Shown here: positions 7,109-14,205 of the stretch, one piece after another | How the letters are laid out: each line of letters begins with the position of its first letter | How positions within the stretch are numbered: the first letter of the stretch is position 1 | Origin: JBDHDH01 sp039591615 | Lineage (GTDB): Bacteria; Gemmatimonadota; Gemmatimonadetes; Gemmatimonadales; GWC2-71-9 | Reading direction: 5' to 3' | Length of the DNA stretch: 21,108 nucleotides | NCBI GenBank assembly: GCA_039591615.1 | Contig: JBDHDH010000068.1 | Span: 1 to 21,108, forward strand | Translations under genes and position numbers: made by a program | The notes under the pieces: generated by a model | The model's database searches: none | Seen by the model: the letters and a program-made list of their open reading frames with translations, nothing else | Told to the model about the DNA's origin: nothing

Positions 7109-8539
7109 CTAGGCGACCGCGACCGGCCGGATGTTCTGGTTCAGCCGGAACAGGTTCTCCGGATCGTACTTGTTCTTGAGCTCCACCAGTCGCTCGTAGC
7201 TGTCCCCATATGCAGCCTGCACTCGCTGTCCTTCCTCTTCGGTCATGAAGTTGACGTACACGCCGCCGGTGGCATGGGGAGTCATTGCCGCGAACAAGTC
7301 GCGACACCACCCAATACACCGTTCATCGTCAGCTCCGTCTTCCCACCGTCCGTGGACATTCATGATGAATTGGGCGTCCCGGTGGCGATAGGCCGTGGAG
7401 CTGGGGTCCACCCGGCTCGTCGCGCCGCCCATCTGCGCCAAGAAGATCTCGCATTGAGGATCGGGAAGCGTCCCGACATATCTCACTATGATGTCGAGCG
7501 CCTCATCGCTCAGCTCCAGGAAATCGTGCGACTTCCAATAGTTGCGGGAGCCGGGCGTCAGCAGCGGGTCGAACGCAGCCTGGAAGCCCGTGAAGGCGTT
7601 CGCACCGATGACGTCCGCAATTGGACTCCCAAACGCCCGCAGTGGTGCTAGCGCTTCCTCCCCTTTGGCCATGTCACCTGCGTAGAGCGCAGCGAGCACC
7701 AGGACTTCGGTCCCATGTACCTCTTCGGGGAGGAATGGAAGCGGTGGAGCCTTCCGCAGCACGACCCAGACGGTCAACTCGTCGGGAGCCTGTGCCGCGA
7801 ACTCCCGGTAGTACCTGAGAACCTCTCTGGCGGCATCAAACGGATGCACGATCAAGCCAGCCAATACCTCCGGCCCGACAGGGTGGAGGGCGAACTCGAA
7901 AGCCGTGACGACCCCGAAGTTCCCTCCTCCTCCACGGATCCCCCAAAAAAGATCGGCGTTCTCGGCTGCGCTTGCCCGCACCAATTCGCCGTCCGCCGTC
8001 ACCACGTCAGCCGAGATCAAGTTGTCGATCGTTAGCCCATGCTTGCGGCTGAGCCACCCGAAACCGCCGCCCAGTGTGAGCCCCGCGATGCCGGTCGTGG
8101 AATTGATGCCTACGGGGGTGGCGAGGCCGTACCCCTGTGTCTCGTTGTCCATTTCGCCGAGGGTAACGCCCGGCTCCACCCAGGCCCGGCGGGCCGCCGG
8201 CTCGACGCGCACCGATTTCATGTCGGCGACGGAGATCATGATGCCTCCGTCACAGACTGCGTTCCCCGCGATATTATGACCGGCGCCCTGCACCGCGACT
8301 ACCAGCTCATGCGCTCGGGCGAAGTTGACGGCCCGGACGACATCCGCCGCTCCGGCACACCGGACGATCAAGCCCGGGCGTCGATCGATCATGGCATTCC
8401 AAATGGACCGCGCGTCGTCGTAGCCTGGTGATTCAGCCGTCAGCAACCTACCCCGCAGACTGGACGCCAATTCGTCGATCTCGTTCTGACCGATCGTGGT
8501 GGTATTGCCATCTGTCGTAATCATCGTGACATCAGTCAT
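7109..8539 (-). CDS. FAD-linked oxidase, berberine-bridge-enzyme type
   Basis: The start is the ATG at 8539, 5 bases after GGAGG; a TTG just before it is too close to that site. The 476-residue product has the PCMH/VAO FAD domain: PGLIVRCAGAADVVRAVNFA, then VAVQGAGHNIAG, where H88 is the expected covalent flavin anchor, then GLTLGGGFGWLSRKHGL and FWGIRGGGGNFGVVT. The BBE C-terminal signature is present as YGDSYERLVELKNKYDPENLFRLNQNI. The place that holds a second, cysteinyl flavin link in bicovalent members appears to be Ser (GINSTTG), so single covalent attachment is likely. Such enzymes oxidise sugars or other alcohols, or form C-C bonds. No signal peptide is seen. It is flanked on both sides by coding remnants, so it may be a later arrival. 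Confidence 0.88.
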   Translation of the reverse strand: MTDVTMITTDGNTTTIGQNEIDELASSLRGRLLTAESPGYDDARSIWNAMIDRRPGLIVRCAGAADVVRAVNFARAHELVVAVQGAGHNIAGNAVCDGGIMISVADMKSVRVEPAARRAWVEPGVTLGEMDNETQGYGLATPVGINSTTGIAGLTLGGGFGWLSRKHGLTIDNLISADVVTADGELVRASAAENADLFWGIRGGGGNFGVVTAFEFALHPVGPEVLAGLIVHPFDAAREVLRYYREFAAQAPDELTVWVVLRKAPPLPFLPEEVHGTEVLVLAALYAGDMAKGEEALAPLRAFGSPIADVIGANAFTGFQAAFDPLLTPGSRNYWKSHDFLELSDEALDIIVRYVGTLPDPQCEIFLAQMGGATSRVDPSSTAYRHRDAQFIMNVHGRWEDGADDERCIGWCRDLFAAMTPHATGGVYVNFMTEEEGQRVQAAYGDSYERLVELKNKYDPENLFRLNQNIRPVAVA

Positions 8540-9085
8540 CAACGCCTCCGAGGTTCAGGCATGAGCAAACTCCCTGGCTGGCGTCGCGGTCAGCCAGAGC
8601 GACCTTCAGGCGGTCCAGTGGGTCGGATTGGTTGGGGCATGGCACGGCGCTCCTGGCGGGAGCGTGCCCAAGATGGGGTCTGGTGAGCGAACAGGCTAGC
8701 CCAATGCGGGCGAGACCCGAGGGCATGCCACATCAGATTCGGTTCTATCGGGGTTGATCGGCGGACACCGACCCAGTTTCGGCGACATGCTCGAGGCGGT
8801 TGAGTTGGTCGGCTTCGTCCGGCGCGCTGAGCGGCTCCCGCTCGAGGCTTCCCTAAGACGGAGTCCGCGGCTGTGCGCGGCCAGGCGAGCCACCGGTCAA
8901 AACCGTTCTCCTGGCGCGGTCAGCCCCCGGGCGTTTCTCGGGACCGAGCAGCGGCATCCGAGCCTCCCACTTGCTCGGCAACCGTCAAGCTACCCGCTGG
9001 CGCCCAGAATCAATTGCGAGTGAACGGGCGACGCCGATCCCGTCTGCGAGTGGAATCCAGCCGTCTGGGCTGGCAGGGAGGGCGG
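8540..9085. other. intergenic region without an intact gene
   Basis: These 546 bases hold only the kinase-like scrap at 8586-8627 and the ribosome binding site of the flavin oxidase gene. All longer frames translate to Arg/Ser/Pro-rich sequence without recognisable motifs. The gap should contain the oxidase promoter, but no clear hexamer pair is visible. Confidence 0.5.
8586..8627 (-). pseudogene. possible N-terminal scrap of a Ser/Thr kinase gene
   Basis: Leftward, 14 codons read SDPLDRLKVALADR. Kinase genes of this lineage commonly begin MSDPLxRLKxALADRYxIEREL, and the intact kinase in this window begins MTSQLNRLTSALADRYAIEREL. After the R the similarity ends (DASQG), with no glycine loop. 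It lies some 50 bases upstream of the flavin oxidase start. The match is short, so chance is not excluded. Confidence 0.35.
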
Positions 9086-9412
9086 CTACGGCATCCGAGA
9101 ACGTTGGTAGTTCTCGAGACGGGATTCCAAGTCGGCTGGTAGGGTCCCCATGAGCTTGCCGGTTGGCGAGACGAAGACCCGAGCCGAGGTCACGCCGGGT
9201 AGTTGGCTGGCCTGGTAGGTGAACACCCAGGCGGGCGGGTCGCCTGGCATGTGGTTGACCTCCTCGAACGCGAGTTGGACGGTCCGACTCGTCAGCGGCG
9301 GTGCCGGCCCGAGAAGTTTCCCAGCCGTAAGCATGGCACCCGCGTACGAAGCCAACGTCACCGCCACCCCCACTGCAGACAGCACGACGAGCCACTTTAC
9401 GATACGCCCCAT
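9086..9412 (-). CDS. small single-helix membrane protein, unknown function
   Basis: I start at the ATG at 9412 because AGGAGGA lies 4 bases upstream; the frame itself is open to 9448. The 108-residue product opens MGRIVKWLVVL and has one hydrophobic helix at about 7-29, which may be an anchor or an uncleaved signal. The remaining part has a strand-rich pattern (RTVQLAFEEVNHMPGDPPAWVFTYQ, written here only up to its Trp-Val core) and ends in a charged helix (ADLESRLENYQRSRMP). I do not recognise the family. The gene stands alone, 221 bases downstream of the phosphatase gene on the same strand. The good ribosome site and the anchor argue that it is real. Confidence 0.6.
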   Translation of the reverse strand: MGRIVKWLVVLSAVGVAVTLASYAGAMLTAGKLLGPAPPLTSRTVQLAFEEVNHMPGDPPAWVFTYQASQLPGVTSARVFVSPTGKLMGTLPADLESRLENYQRSRMP

Positions 9413-9632
9413 CACTTCCTCCTGAATCGGTACCGAGGACGGAAGCAATCAATGAGCCATCCGGGCCGCCGATATGCTGTGAGAAAGCGCACAAGGGAGG
9501 GAGTCAATCCCCCAACTGCAATCGTTGGCGCCCCACTTTGCGCTCAACTCTTGGTAGGACGTCTCCACCCGGATCGGTTCGATCGTCGGGCGCGGAGAAT
9601 GCGATCTGAAGGCCAGAGGTGAGCGCGTCCGT

Positions 9633-10511
9633 CTACCCCCTCTTCACATCCCGACCCACAATGATCGTGACGTTGTCACTCCCACCGGCGTCCAATGCAT
9701 CCTGCAGCAGATTCTCGCACGCCTGTTTGGCCGAGTTCATGTGGCGGAGTCGCTCCGCGATGCGCTCGTCTGGCACATGCTTGGTCAGACCGTCACTGCA
9801 AAGGAGTCCGATGTTGTTCCAGTCTTGATCCATGCGGGTCACCACCGGCGCGGTCTGCTGGCCTCCGATCGAGCTCGACAGGACGCTTGCCCATTTGGTG
9901 TTGAATGCGGTGGAGTGCGACAGCACACCCTGATCGACGAGTTCCTGCGCCATCGTCTGATCCCGCGAGATCCGCGACAGCTTGTCGTCGCGGAAGAGGT
10001 AAAACCGGCTGTCGCCGAGCTGGAGCAGATAGGCCCGGGGCCAGACACCGATCCACAAGGTGAGCGTCGTTGCCATGCCGCGGCGGTCCGGATTCGCCTC
10101 CGCCTCGGCCACCACGCTCGCGTGACATTTCCACGCGGCATCCTGCAACGCATCATCGAATGCCTGGTCGTCGTGCCCGTCGGAATCGTGATAGCAGCGC
10201 ATCGTCTCGGCGACGTAACGCGTGATCGTTTCGACGGCCAGCCGACTGGCCACCTCCCCTTTCGCACCAGCCCCGACCCCGTCCGCTACCATGGCCAGGA
10301 ACGCCATCCGGTCTCCGTGCAACGGCAGCCGGTCCGCCTCGGACAGACTCGTCTGGTGCACCCGAATCCGTTTGTCGAGAGAACAGATCAGGAAGTGGTC
10401 CTGGTTTTCCTTCCGGACCCTGCCGGGATGCGTCAAGCCATGTACGTCGACCTCGTCGTCGCGCGGCTTTCTGAGCGCGCCGGTATCCAGCGTGGTATCG
10501 GGTGATGTCAT
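9633..10511 (-). CDS. PP2C-family Ser/Thr protein phosphatase
   Basis: The ATG at 10511 follows GGGAGGC by 4 bases and gives 292 residues. All main PP2C motifs are visible: R33-K-E-N36-Q-D38 near the start, V75-A-D77-G-V-G80 for metal binding, G145-M-A-T-T, LQLGDSRFYLFRDDKL (163-178), S239-D240-G-L-T, and the closing G277-S-D279-N-V-T. The metal aspartates are therefore all present and the enzyme should be active. PP2C enzymes of this soluble type (Stp/PrpC-like) remove phosphate from Ser/Thr targets of Hanks-type kinases. No transmembrane helix is seen. The nearest intact kinase is the 18076-20778 gene, 7.5 kb away; a direct pairing is only a guess. Confidence 0.9.
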   Translation of the reverse strand: MTSPDTTLDTGALRKPRDDEVDVHGLTHPGRVRKENQDHFLICSLDKRIRVHQTSLSEADRLPLHGDRMAFLAMVADGVGAGAKGEVASRLAVETITRYVAETMRCYHDSDGHDDQAFDDALQDAAWKCHASVVAEAEANPDRRGMATTLTLWIGVWPRAYLLQLGDSRFYLFRDDKLSRISRDQTMAQELVDQGVLSHSTAFNTKWASVLSSSIGGQQTAPVVTRMDQDWNNIGLLCSDGLTKHVPDERIAERLRHMNSAKQACENLLQDALDAGGSDNVTIIVGRDVKRG

Positions 10512-10575
10512 CTGCGCCTCCCGCCGAGCTATGCGGCCAAGGTACGTTCGGCACCGGGGAAGGGGGACCGGACAC

Positions 10576-10599
10576 GCTCCCGTGCTCCACCGGGAGCAC
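10576..10599. other. two mutually exclusive hairpins between phosphatase and DUF885 genes
   Basis: GTGCTCC (10582-10588) pairs with GGAGCAC (10593-10599) around the loop ACCG. The overlapping GCTCCCG (10576-10582) can pair instead with CGGGAGC (10591-10597). Both stems are perfect 7-mers. The site is about 110 bases past the end of the DUF885 gene and 65 bases upstream of the phosphatase start. No T tract follows. It could be a terminator or a leader structure. Confidence 0.35.
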
Positions 10600-10710
10600 C
10601 TGAAAGATGGGGCGCAACACGGGTGTGGGCCAGCGCAGGCCCGCGGACGCGGTGAGGGGCTCCGGAACGGGCTGCGTGGGTTTGAGAGGTATCGTGCGCC
10701 GTGCGTGGCG

Positions 10711-12363
10711 CTACCCACCCGCGAGCATCCGGACGATGTGGTCGTCGCGGCCGCTCAACTCCCACCGAACCAGCGATATGGGAATCACACCCGCTGCAGT
10801 GAACTCGTCCATGAACCGCTTCAGCGAAAACTCGTCACCGAGTTGAATCGCTCGCTCGGCCATTAGGTGCTCGAGCTGGACCTTCCCGGTCACGTAGCTC
10901 GTTCCATAGCCGGGCTGCTGGAGGTAGAGATGCTGCTCGCCGATCACCGTGTTGCCATCTGCCGGTAACCACCCACGCGGGGTCCACTCTGACGCGAACG
11001 CCGACGCCTCCGCGACGCTCCACTCGTTGGCGTGCAGCATCAGGCCGCCAATGGCGCGCGCCGCCCGCTGGGCCAGCAGGATGTAGATCAACTCCCGCGC
11101 GCGTGGCCGCCGATCGAACAGCCCCGCGTGCATCATCATCTCTTCCATACCGGTAGCGAGTCCTTCGGACCGCGCCGCGAAGATATTGAAGAGTGAGGGC
11201 ACACGCCTGATCGGGCTCGGGTGCCGTTCGGCCGCCATACGTGCAAGCTCTATCCAGTGGTACCCGTGGGTGCGCATCGTCAGGGCGTCTCGGTAGCTCA
11301 CTTCCGAAAAGAAGCCGCGCAATCCCTCGACCGGGGTGAACCGGCCGATATGCGCGCGGAGCGCCGGATCCATGTAATCCTTCACGGTCACGATCTCCTC
11401 TTTCTCGAGGAAATCCAAGAACTCGTCCACGGCGGCGTTGAAGATCCGATCGTATTCCGCCGCACTCGCCACGCGCGTTAGTTGCGGGAGGTTGCGGTTG
11501 CGATTCTCCTCGAGCCGGAGCGCCGCATGAGCACGAGCCAGCTCGCGATACATGATCGTGATCTGCTCCTCCCAGCTGTACGGTACCAACTGAATGTGCC
11601 GGAGATACCACGTGTAGTTGTCTCTCCCGACGCCCGAGGACCCCGTCTTCGACGGCGCTTCGCGCTCGAGCCATGCGCGGAAGGCATCGGTCGCCTCCCG
11701 CGCCCGCCGAATCGCCGCATCCAGTTCGGCGCTCGTTCCCGCCACGCGACTCGCCAGGGCCTCGAGGTCCCTGCTCTGCCCGGCCATGTTTCGTATCCCG
11801 CCCCGCCAGAGATCGGCCGCATCCTCGACGAGATTCTCCCTCGCTTGATCGAGCACGCCGGGAATCGCACCGATCCGTTCGGCGAGCTCCGCGGCGTCGC
11901 TCGATGACAGCGGATAGTCGTATTGCCACACGTCGATCCAGCCATGGATGACGGGGCCCTCGTGGGCCGGCACATCGCTCTGGGCGGCGAAGATCATCGT
12001 GTAGAAGGCAGGATTCCGCGCCCAGGGTCGGCGCACGCGGTGATCGAAGTCCAGACCGTTCATCTCGGCACGGACGAGATAGTGGTCGATCTGTCGATCT
12101 ACGGGCCACCCGCTCGGATCGATCGCCCCTAGGCGCCGCCTGTACGCGGCGAGTTCCCGATGCTGCGCGGCCATCGCAGCGGCCGAATAGTCCGACACGC
12201 CGCCGATGAACTCGGGGCGCTCGAACTCCCGCCACTCTTCGAATAGGGCGACTAAATCGTCGTAGCTCGTGCTCTGGACCGGACTGGTCGGGGTGCACGC
12301 GACCGCGAGTGCGAGCAGGATCGCCAGGTGTATCGTGGTTCGAGAAACGCGAATCGGACACAT
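10711..12363 (-). CDS. DUF885-family lipoprotein
   Basis: The start is the ATG at 12363, after GGAG with an 8-base spacer; the frame is open farther up but the new N-terminus is a clean lipoprotein signal (IHLAILLALAVAC, C23 as lipidated residue). The 550-residue mature part is helix-rich and follows the DUF885 (PF05960) layout: YDDLVALFEEWREFERPEF at the start, an Ala/Arg-rich middle, GYHWIELARM and later RSEGLATGMEEMMMHAG. In the family the region equivalent to GYHWIE usually carries HExxPGHH, the presumed zinc site; here it reads HGYH, so metal binding may differ. It is expected on the periplasmic face and may be a peptidase relative, but no activity is proven for this form. Confidence 0.8.
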   Translation of the reverse strand: MCPIRVSRTTIHLAILLALAVACTPTSPVQSTSYDDLVALFEEWREFERPEFIGGVSDYSAAAMAAQHRELAAYRRRLGAIDPSGWPVDRQIDHYLVRAEMNGLDFDHRVRRPWARNPAFYTMIFAAQSDVPAHEGPVIHGWIDVWQYDYPLSSSDAAELAERIGAIPGVLDQARENLVEDAADLWRGGIRNMAGQSRDLEALASRVAGTSAELDAAIRRAREATDAFRAWLEREAPSKTGSSGVGRDNYTWYLRHIQLVPYSWEEQITIMYRELARAHAALRLEENRNRNLPQLTRVASAAEYDRIFNAAVDEFLDFLEKEEIVTVKDYMDPALRAHIGRFTPVEGLRGFFSEVSYRDALTMRTHGYHWIELARMAAERHPSPIRRVPSLFNIFAARSEGLATGMEEMMMHAGLFDRRPRARELIYILLAQRAARAIGGLMLHANEWSVAEASAFASEWTPRGWLPADGNTVIGEQHLYLQQPGYGTSYVTGKVQLEHLMAERAIQLGDEFSLKRFMDEFTAAGVIPISLVRWELSGRDDHIVRMLAGG

Positions 12364-12619
12364 ATCGAGTGCTCCGGGATGGCGGTCGAGTAATCTGCGA
12401 GGAGAAGGGAGTGATCGTGGCTTCAAGGCTGAGATGTGCTCGACTGCGCTGCTGCCTTTACGAACCGCCACACCTCGCAGTGTCATGGCAATTTCAGCGC
12501 GCTCACAAAAATCCTCACCGACGCGCGGATCGGGGCGTAGCCACGCGTATTCCGGCCAGCATCTAGGTGACAGGGCGAAGATAGGATCCCTCCGGTCCAG
12601 CGCTCTGCGGGCGGCCAGG

Positions 12620-13987
12620 CTACCACTCGAGTCGGGGCAGCACCTCCGCCTGCTTCTCGCACATCAGATCGATCAGGTCTACCGCCGCGCGGTACGACAC
12701 CGTAGTGGGATCCAGCAGGATCGCCTGCAGCAACGCGACCCGCGACTCGTGCTCGAACGCCTCCACCAGCAGGCGGTGGATGCTGATCTGGGTACGCAGG
12801 AGGGCGGCCGCCAGCTCGGGCAGCGGTTGCATCTGTCTCGCGTGCACGCCGCCAGCGTCCACCGTTGCCGGGACCTCGACCACCGCATCGTCGGGGAGGT
12901 TAGGGATGGCGCCGCCGTTGGCGATGTTCACCGCCGCAACCTCGTTGCGGCATCCACAGTAGAGCCCTTCAATGATCGGTACGGTGACTTCACCGGACGG
13001 CTCGAGCGGCGCGGCCGGATCCACTGCGAGCCGAGGGTTGGTGTGCAGTCGGGGTAAGCGGCCCTCCGGGAACAGCGGCACCTCGTGCGGCCGGTCGCTC
13101 AGGTTATACACCCACGTTGGGATCTCGCCACCCTCCCACGGTCGGCCCTCGCGCGGGTCGTGAAAGAACTGCATCGCCGCACTCGCCAGGTACTCCTCGG
13201 CCCACCGCACGTACTCGCCGATGTGGTTGGCGCCGGGAGACGGATAGAGACCCACCACGCGGAACAGTATCCGGGTGAGCGCAAGCTCGTCCCACCTCGC
13301 CAACCAGTGTGCCTTTCGTTCCCGATCCCGCAGCCGAGGGTAGAGGTCGGCGCCGGACGCTCGGTCCCGCACCTCCTGGAACCAGCTGAAATGGTTCAGT
13401 CCGCAGGCATACGTCTCAAGCTCCTCCGGCTCGCACTCAAGGAACTGGGCGAGCTGGGCAATGCCATGGAAGACGCCGTGACAGAGTCCGACCACCTTGA
13501 TGGACGAGAGCCGAGTGAGAGCTTCGCAGAGTTTGGTCAGCGGGTTGGTGAAGTTGAGCAGCCACGCCTCCGGACAGCGGCGCTCCATGGCCCGGACGAT
13601 GTCCAAAGACGGTCCCATGTTCCGCAGAGCATGGAACAGCCCGCCGGGCCCGCCGTTCTCACCATAGATCTGCCTGAAACCCAATTGGCGCGGCAGGTGG
13701 AAATCTTGCGCCCAATAGTAATAGCGCCGCCGCGCGATCGCCGTCACGACCACCTGGGCTCCATCGAGTGCGCGATCCAGCTCCGTCGTGGTCTCGATGG
13801 TCACCGGTTTCTCGTGCCGCTTCGTAACGTCTCGGGCGTAGGATGCCGTCACCTCCAACTCCCCCTCCGCCACATCCATCAACGTGACGGTTGGCTGCCG
13901 CTCGCAGATCGGGTCGCTCAGGAGCAGGTCCCGCACGGTAGCCGGCCCAAACTCGCGACTCCCCGCCCCGATGATCGTGATCTTCAT
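12620..13987 (-). CDS. glycoside hydrolase family 4 enzyme, alpha-glucuronidase-like subgroup
   Basis: The 455-residue protein begins MKITIIGAGS, the NAD-binding Rossmann loop of GH4, and continues with D38 ending the second strand. Family marks are N148-P149 in LLNFTNPLTKLCEALTR, C169-H170-G-V in VVGLCHGV (metal binding), and N198-H199 in CGLNHFSWF. GH4 enzymes cleave glycosides by an unusual NAD-dependent oxidation, elimination and reduction with Mn2+. In the published motif scheme CHSV marks alpha-galactosidases, CHEV alpha-glucosidases, CNxP phospho-glycosidases and CHGx alpha-glucuronidases, so CHGV suggests the last. No signal peptide: cytoplasmic. The ribosome site is weak. The SSS symporter gene upstream on the same strand probably supplies its substrate. 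Confidence 0.88.
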   Translation of the reverse strand: MKITIIGAGSREFGPATVRDLLLSDPICERQPTVTLMDVAEGELEVTASYARDVTKRHEKPVTIETTTELDRALDGAQVVVTAIARRRYYYWAQDFHLPRQLGFRQIYGENGGPGGLFHALRNMGPSLDIVRAMERRCPEAWLLNFTNPLTKLCEALTRLSSIKVVGLCHGVFHGIAQLAQFLECEPEELETYACGLNHFSWFQEVRDRASGADLYPRLRDRERKAHWLARWDELALTRILFRVVGLYPSPGANHIGEYVRWAEEYLASAAMQFFHDPREGRPWEGGEIPTWVYNLSDRPHEVPLFPEGRLPRLHTNPRLAVDPAAPLEPSGEVTVPIIEGLYCGCRNEVAAVNIANGGAIPNLPDDAVVEVPATVDAGGVHARQMQPLPELAAALLRTQISIHRLLVEAFEHESRVALLQAILLDPTTVSYRAAVDLIDLMCEKQAEVLPRLEW

Positions 13988-14023
13988 CCGATTTGTCGTC
14001 CCGGATTATCCATGCCTCGGATA

Positions 14024-14169
14024 GCCACAGAGATCACGGAGGAGAATGGAGGACACAGAGAGCGTGATAGAAGTCGGGCCACAAGGCTGATCCTTGGGCT
14101 ACCAGACATCTGCCGTATCGTAACAACGTGCGCCTCTGTGTTCTCACAAACCCCTGTGTGCTCTGTGGC
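14024..14169. mobile_element. MITE-like inverted-repeat unit between symporter and GH4 genes
   Basis: GCCACAGAG at 14024-14032 is exactly inverted at 14161-14169 (CTCTGTGGC). The arms extend imperfectly over about 39 bases each as a degenerate 9-base-period repeat (ACAGAG, ACGGAG, GGACACAGAG). The unit is 146 bases and fills most of the 218-base gap. A short central frame ESVIEVGP may be a collapsed trace of the GESIGAAIEV segment seen in the related unit at 6025-6198, but this is weak. No flanking duplication is visible. Confidence 0.5.
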
Positions 14170-14205
14170 AACCAACGAAGTGATCCTCGCTCGATTCGTT
14201 CGTCC

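Noticed and set aside
7109..8539. Bicovalent flavin attachment in the oxidase
   Set aside because: The expected cysteine position appears to be Ser, so only the His attachment is supported.
10835..12361. Leftward 508-codon frame inside the DUF885 gene
   Set aside because: Arg/Gly-rich shadow in another frame; the DUF885 frame has a lipoprotein signal and family motifs.
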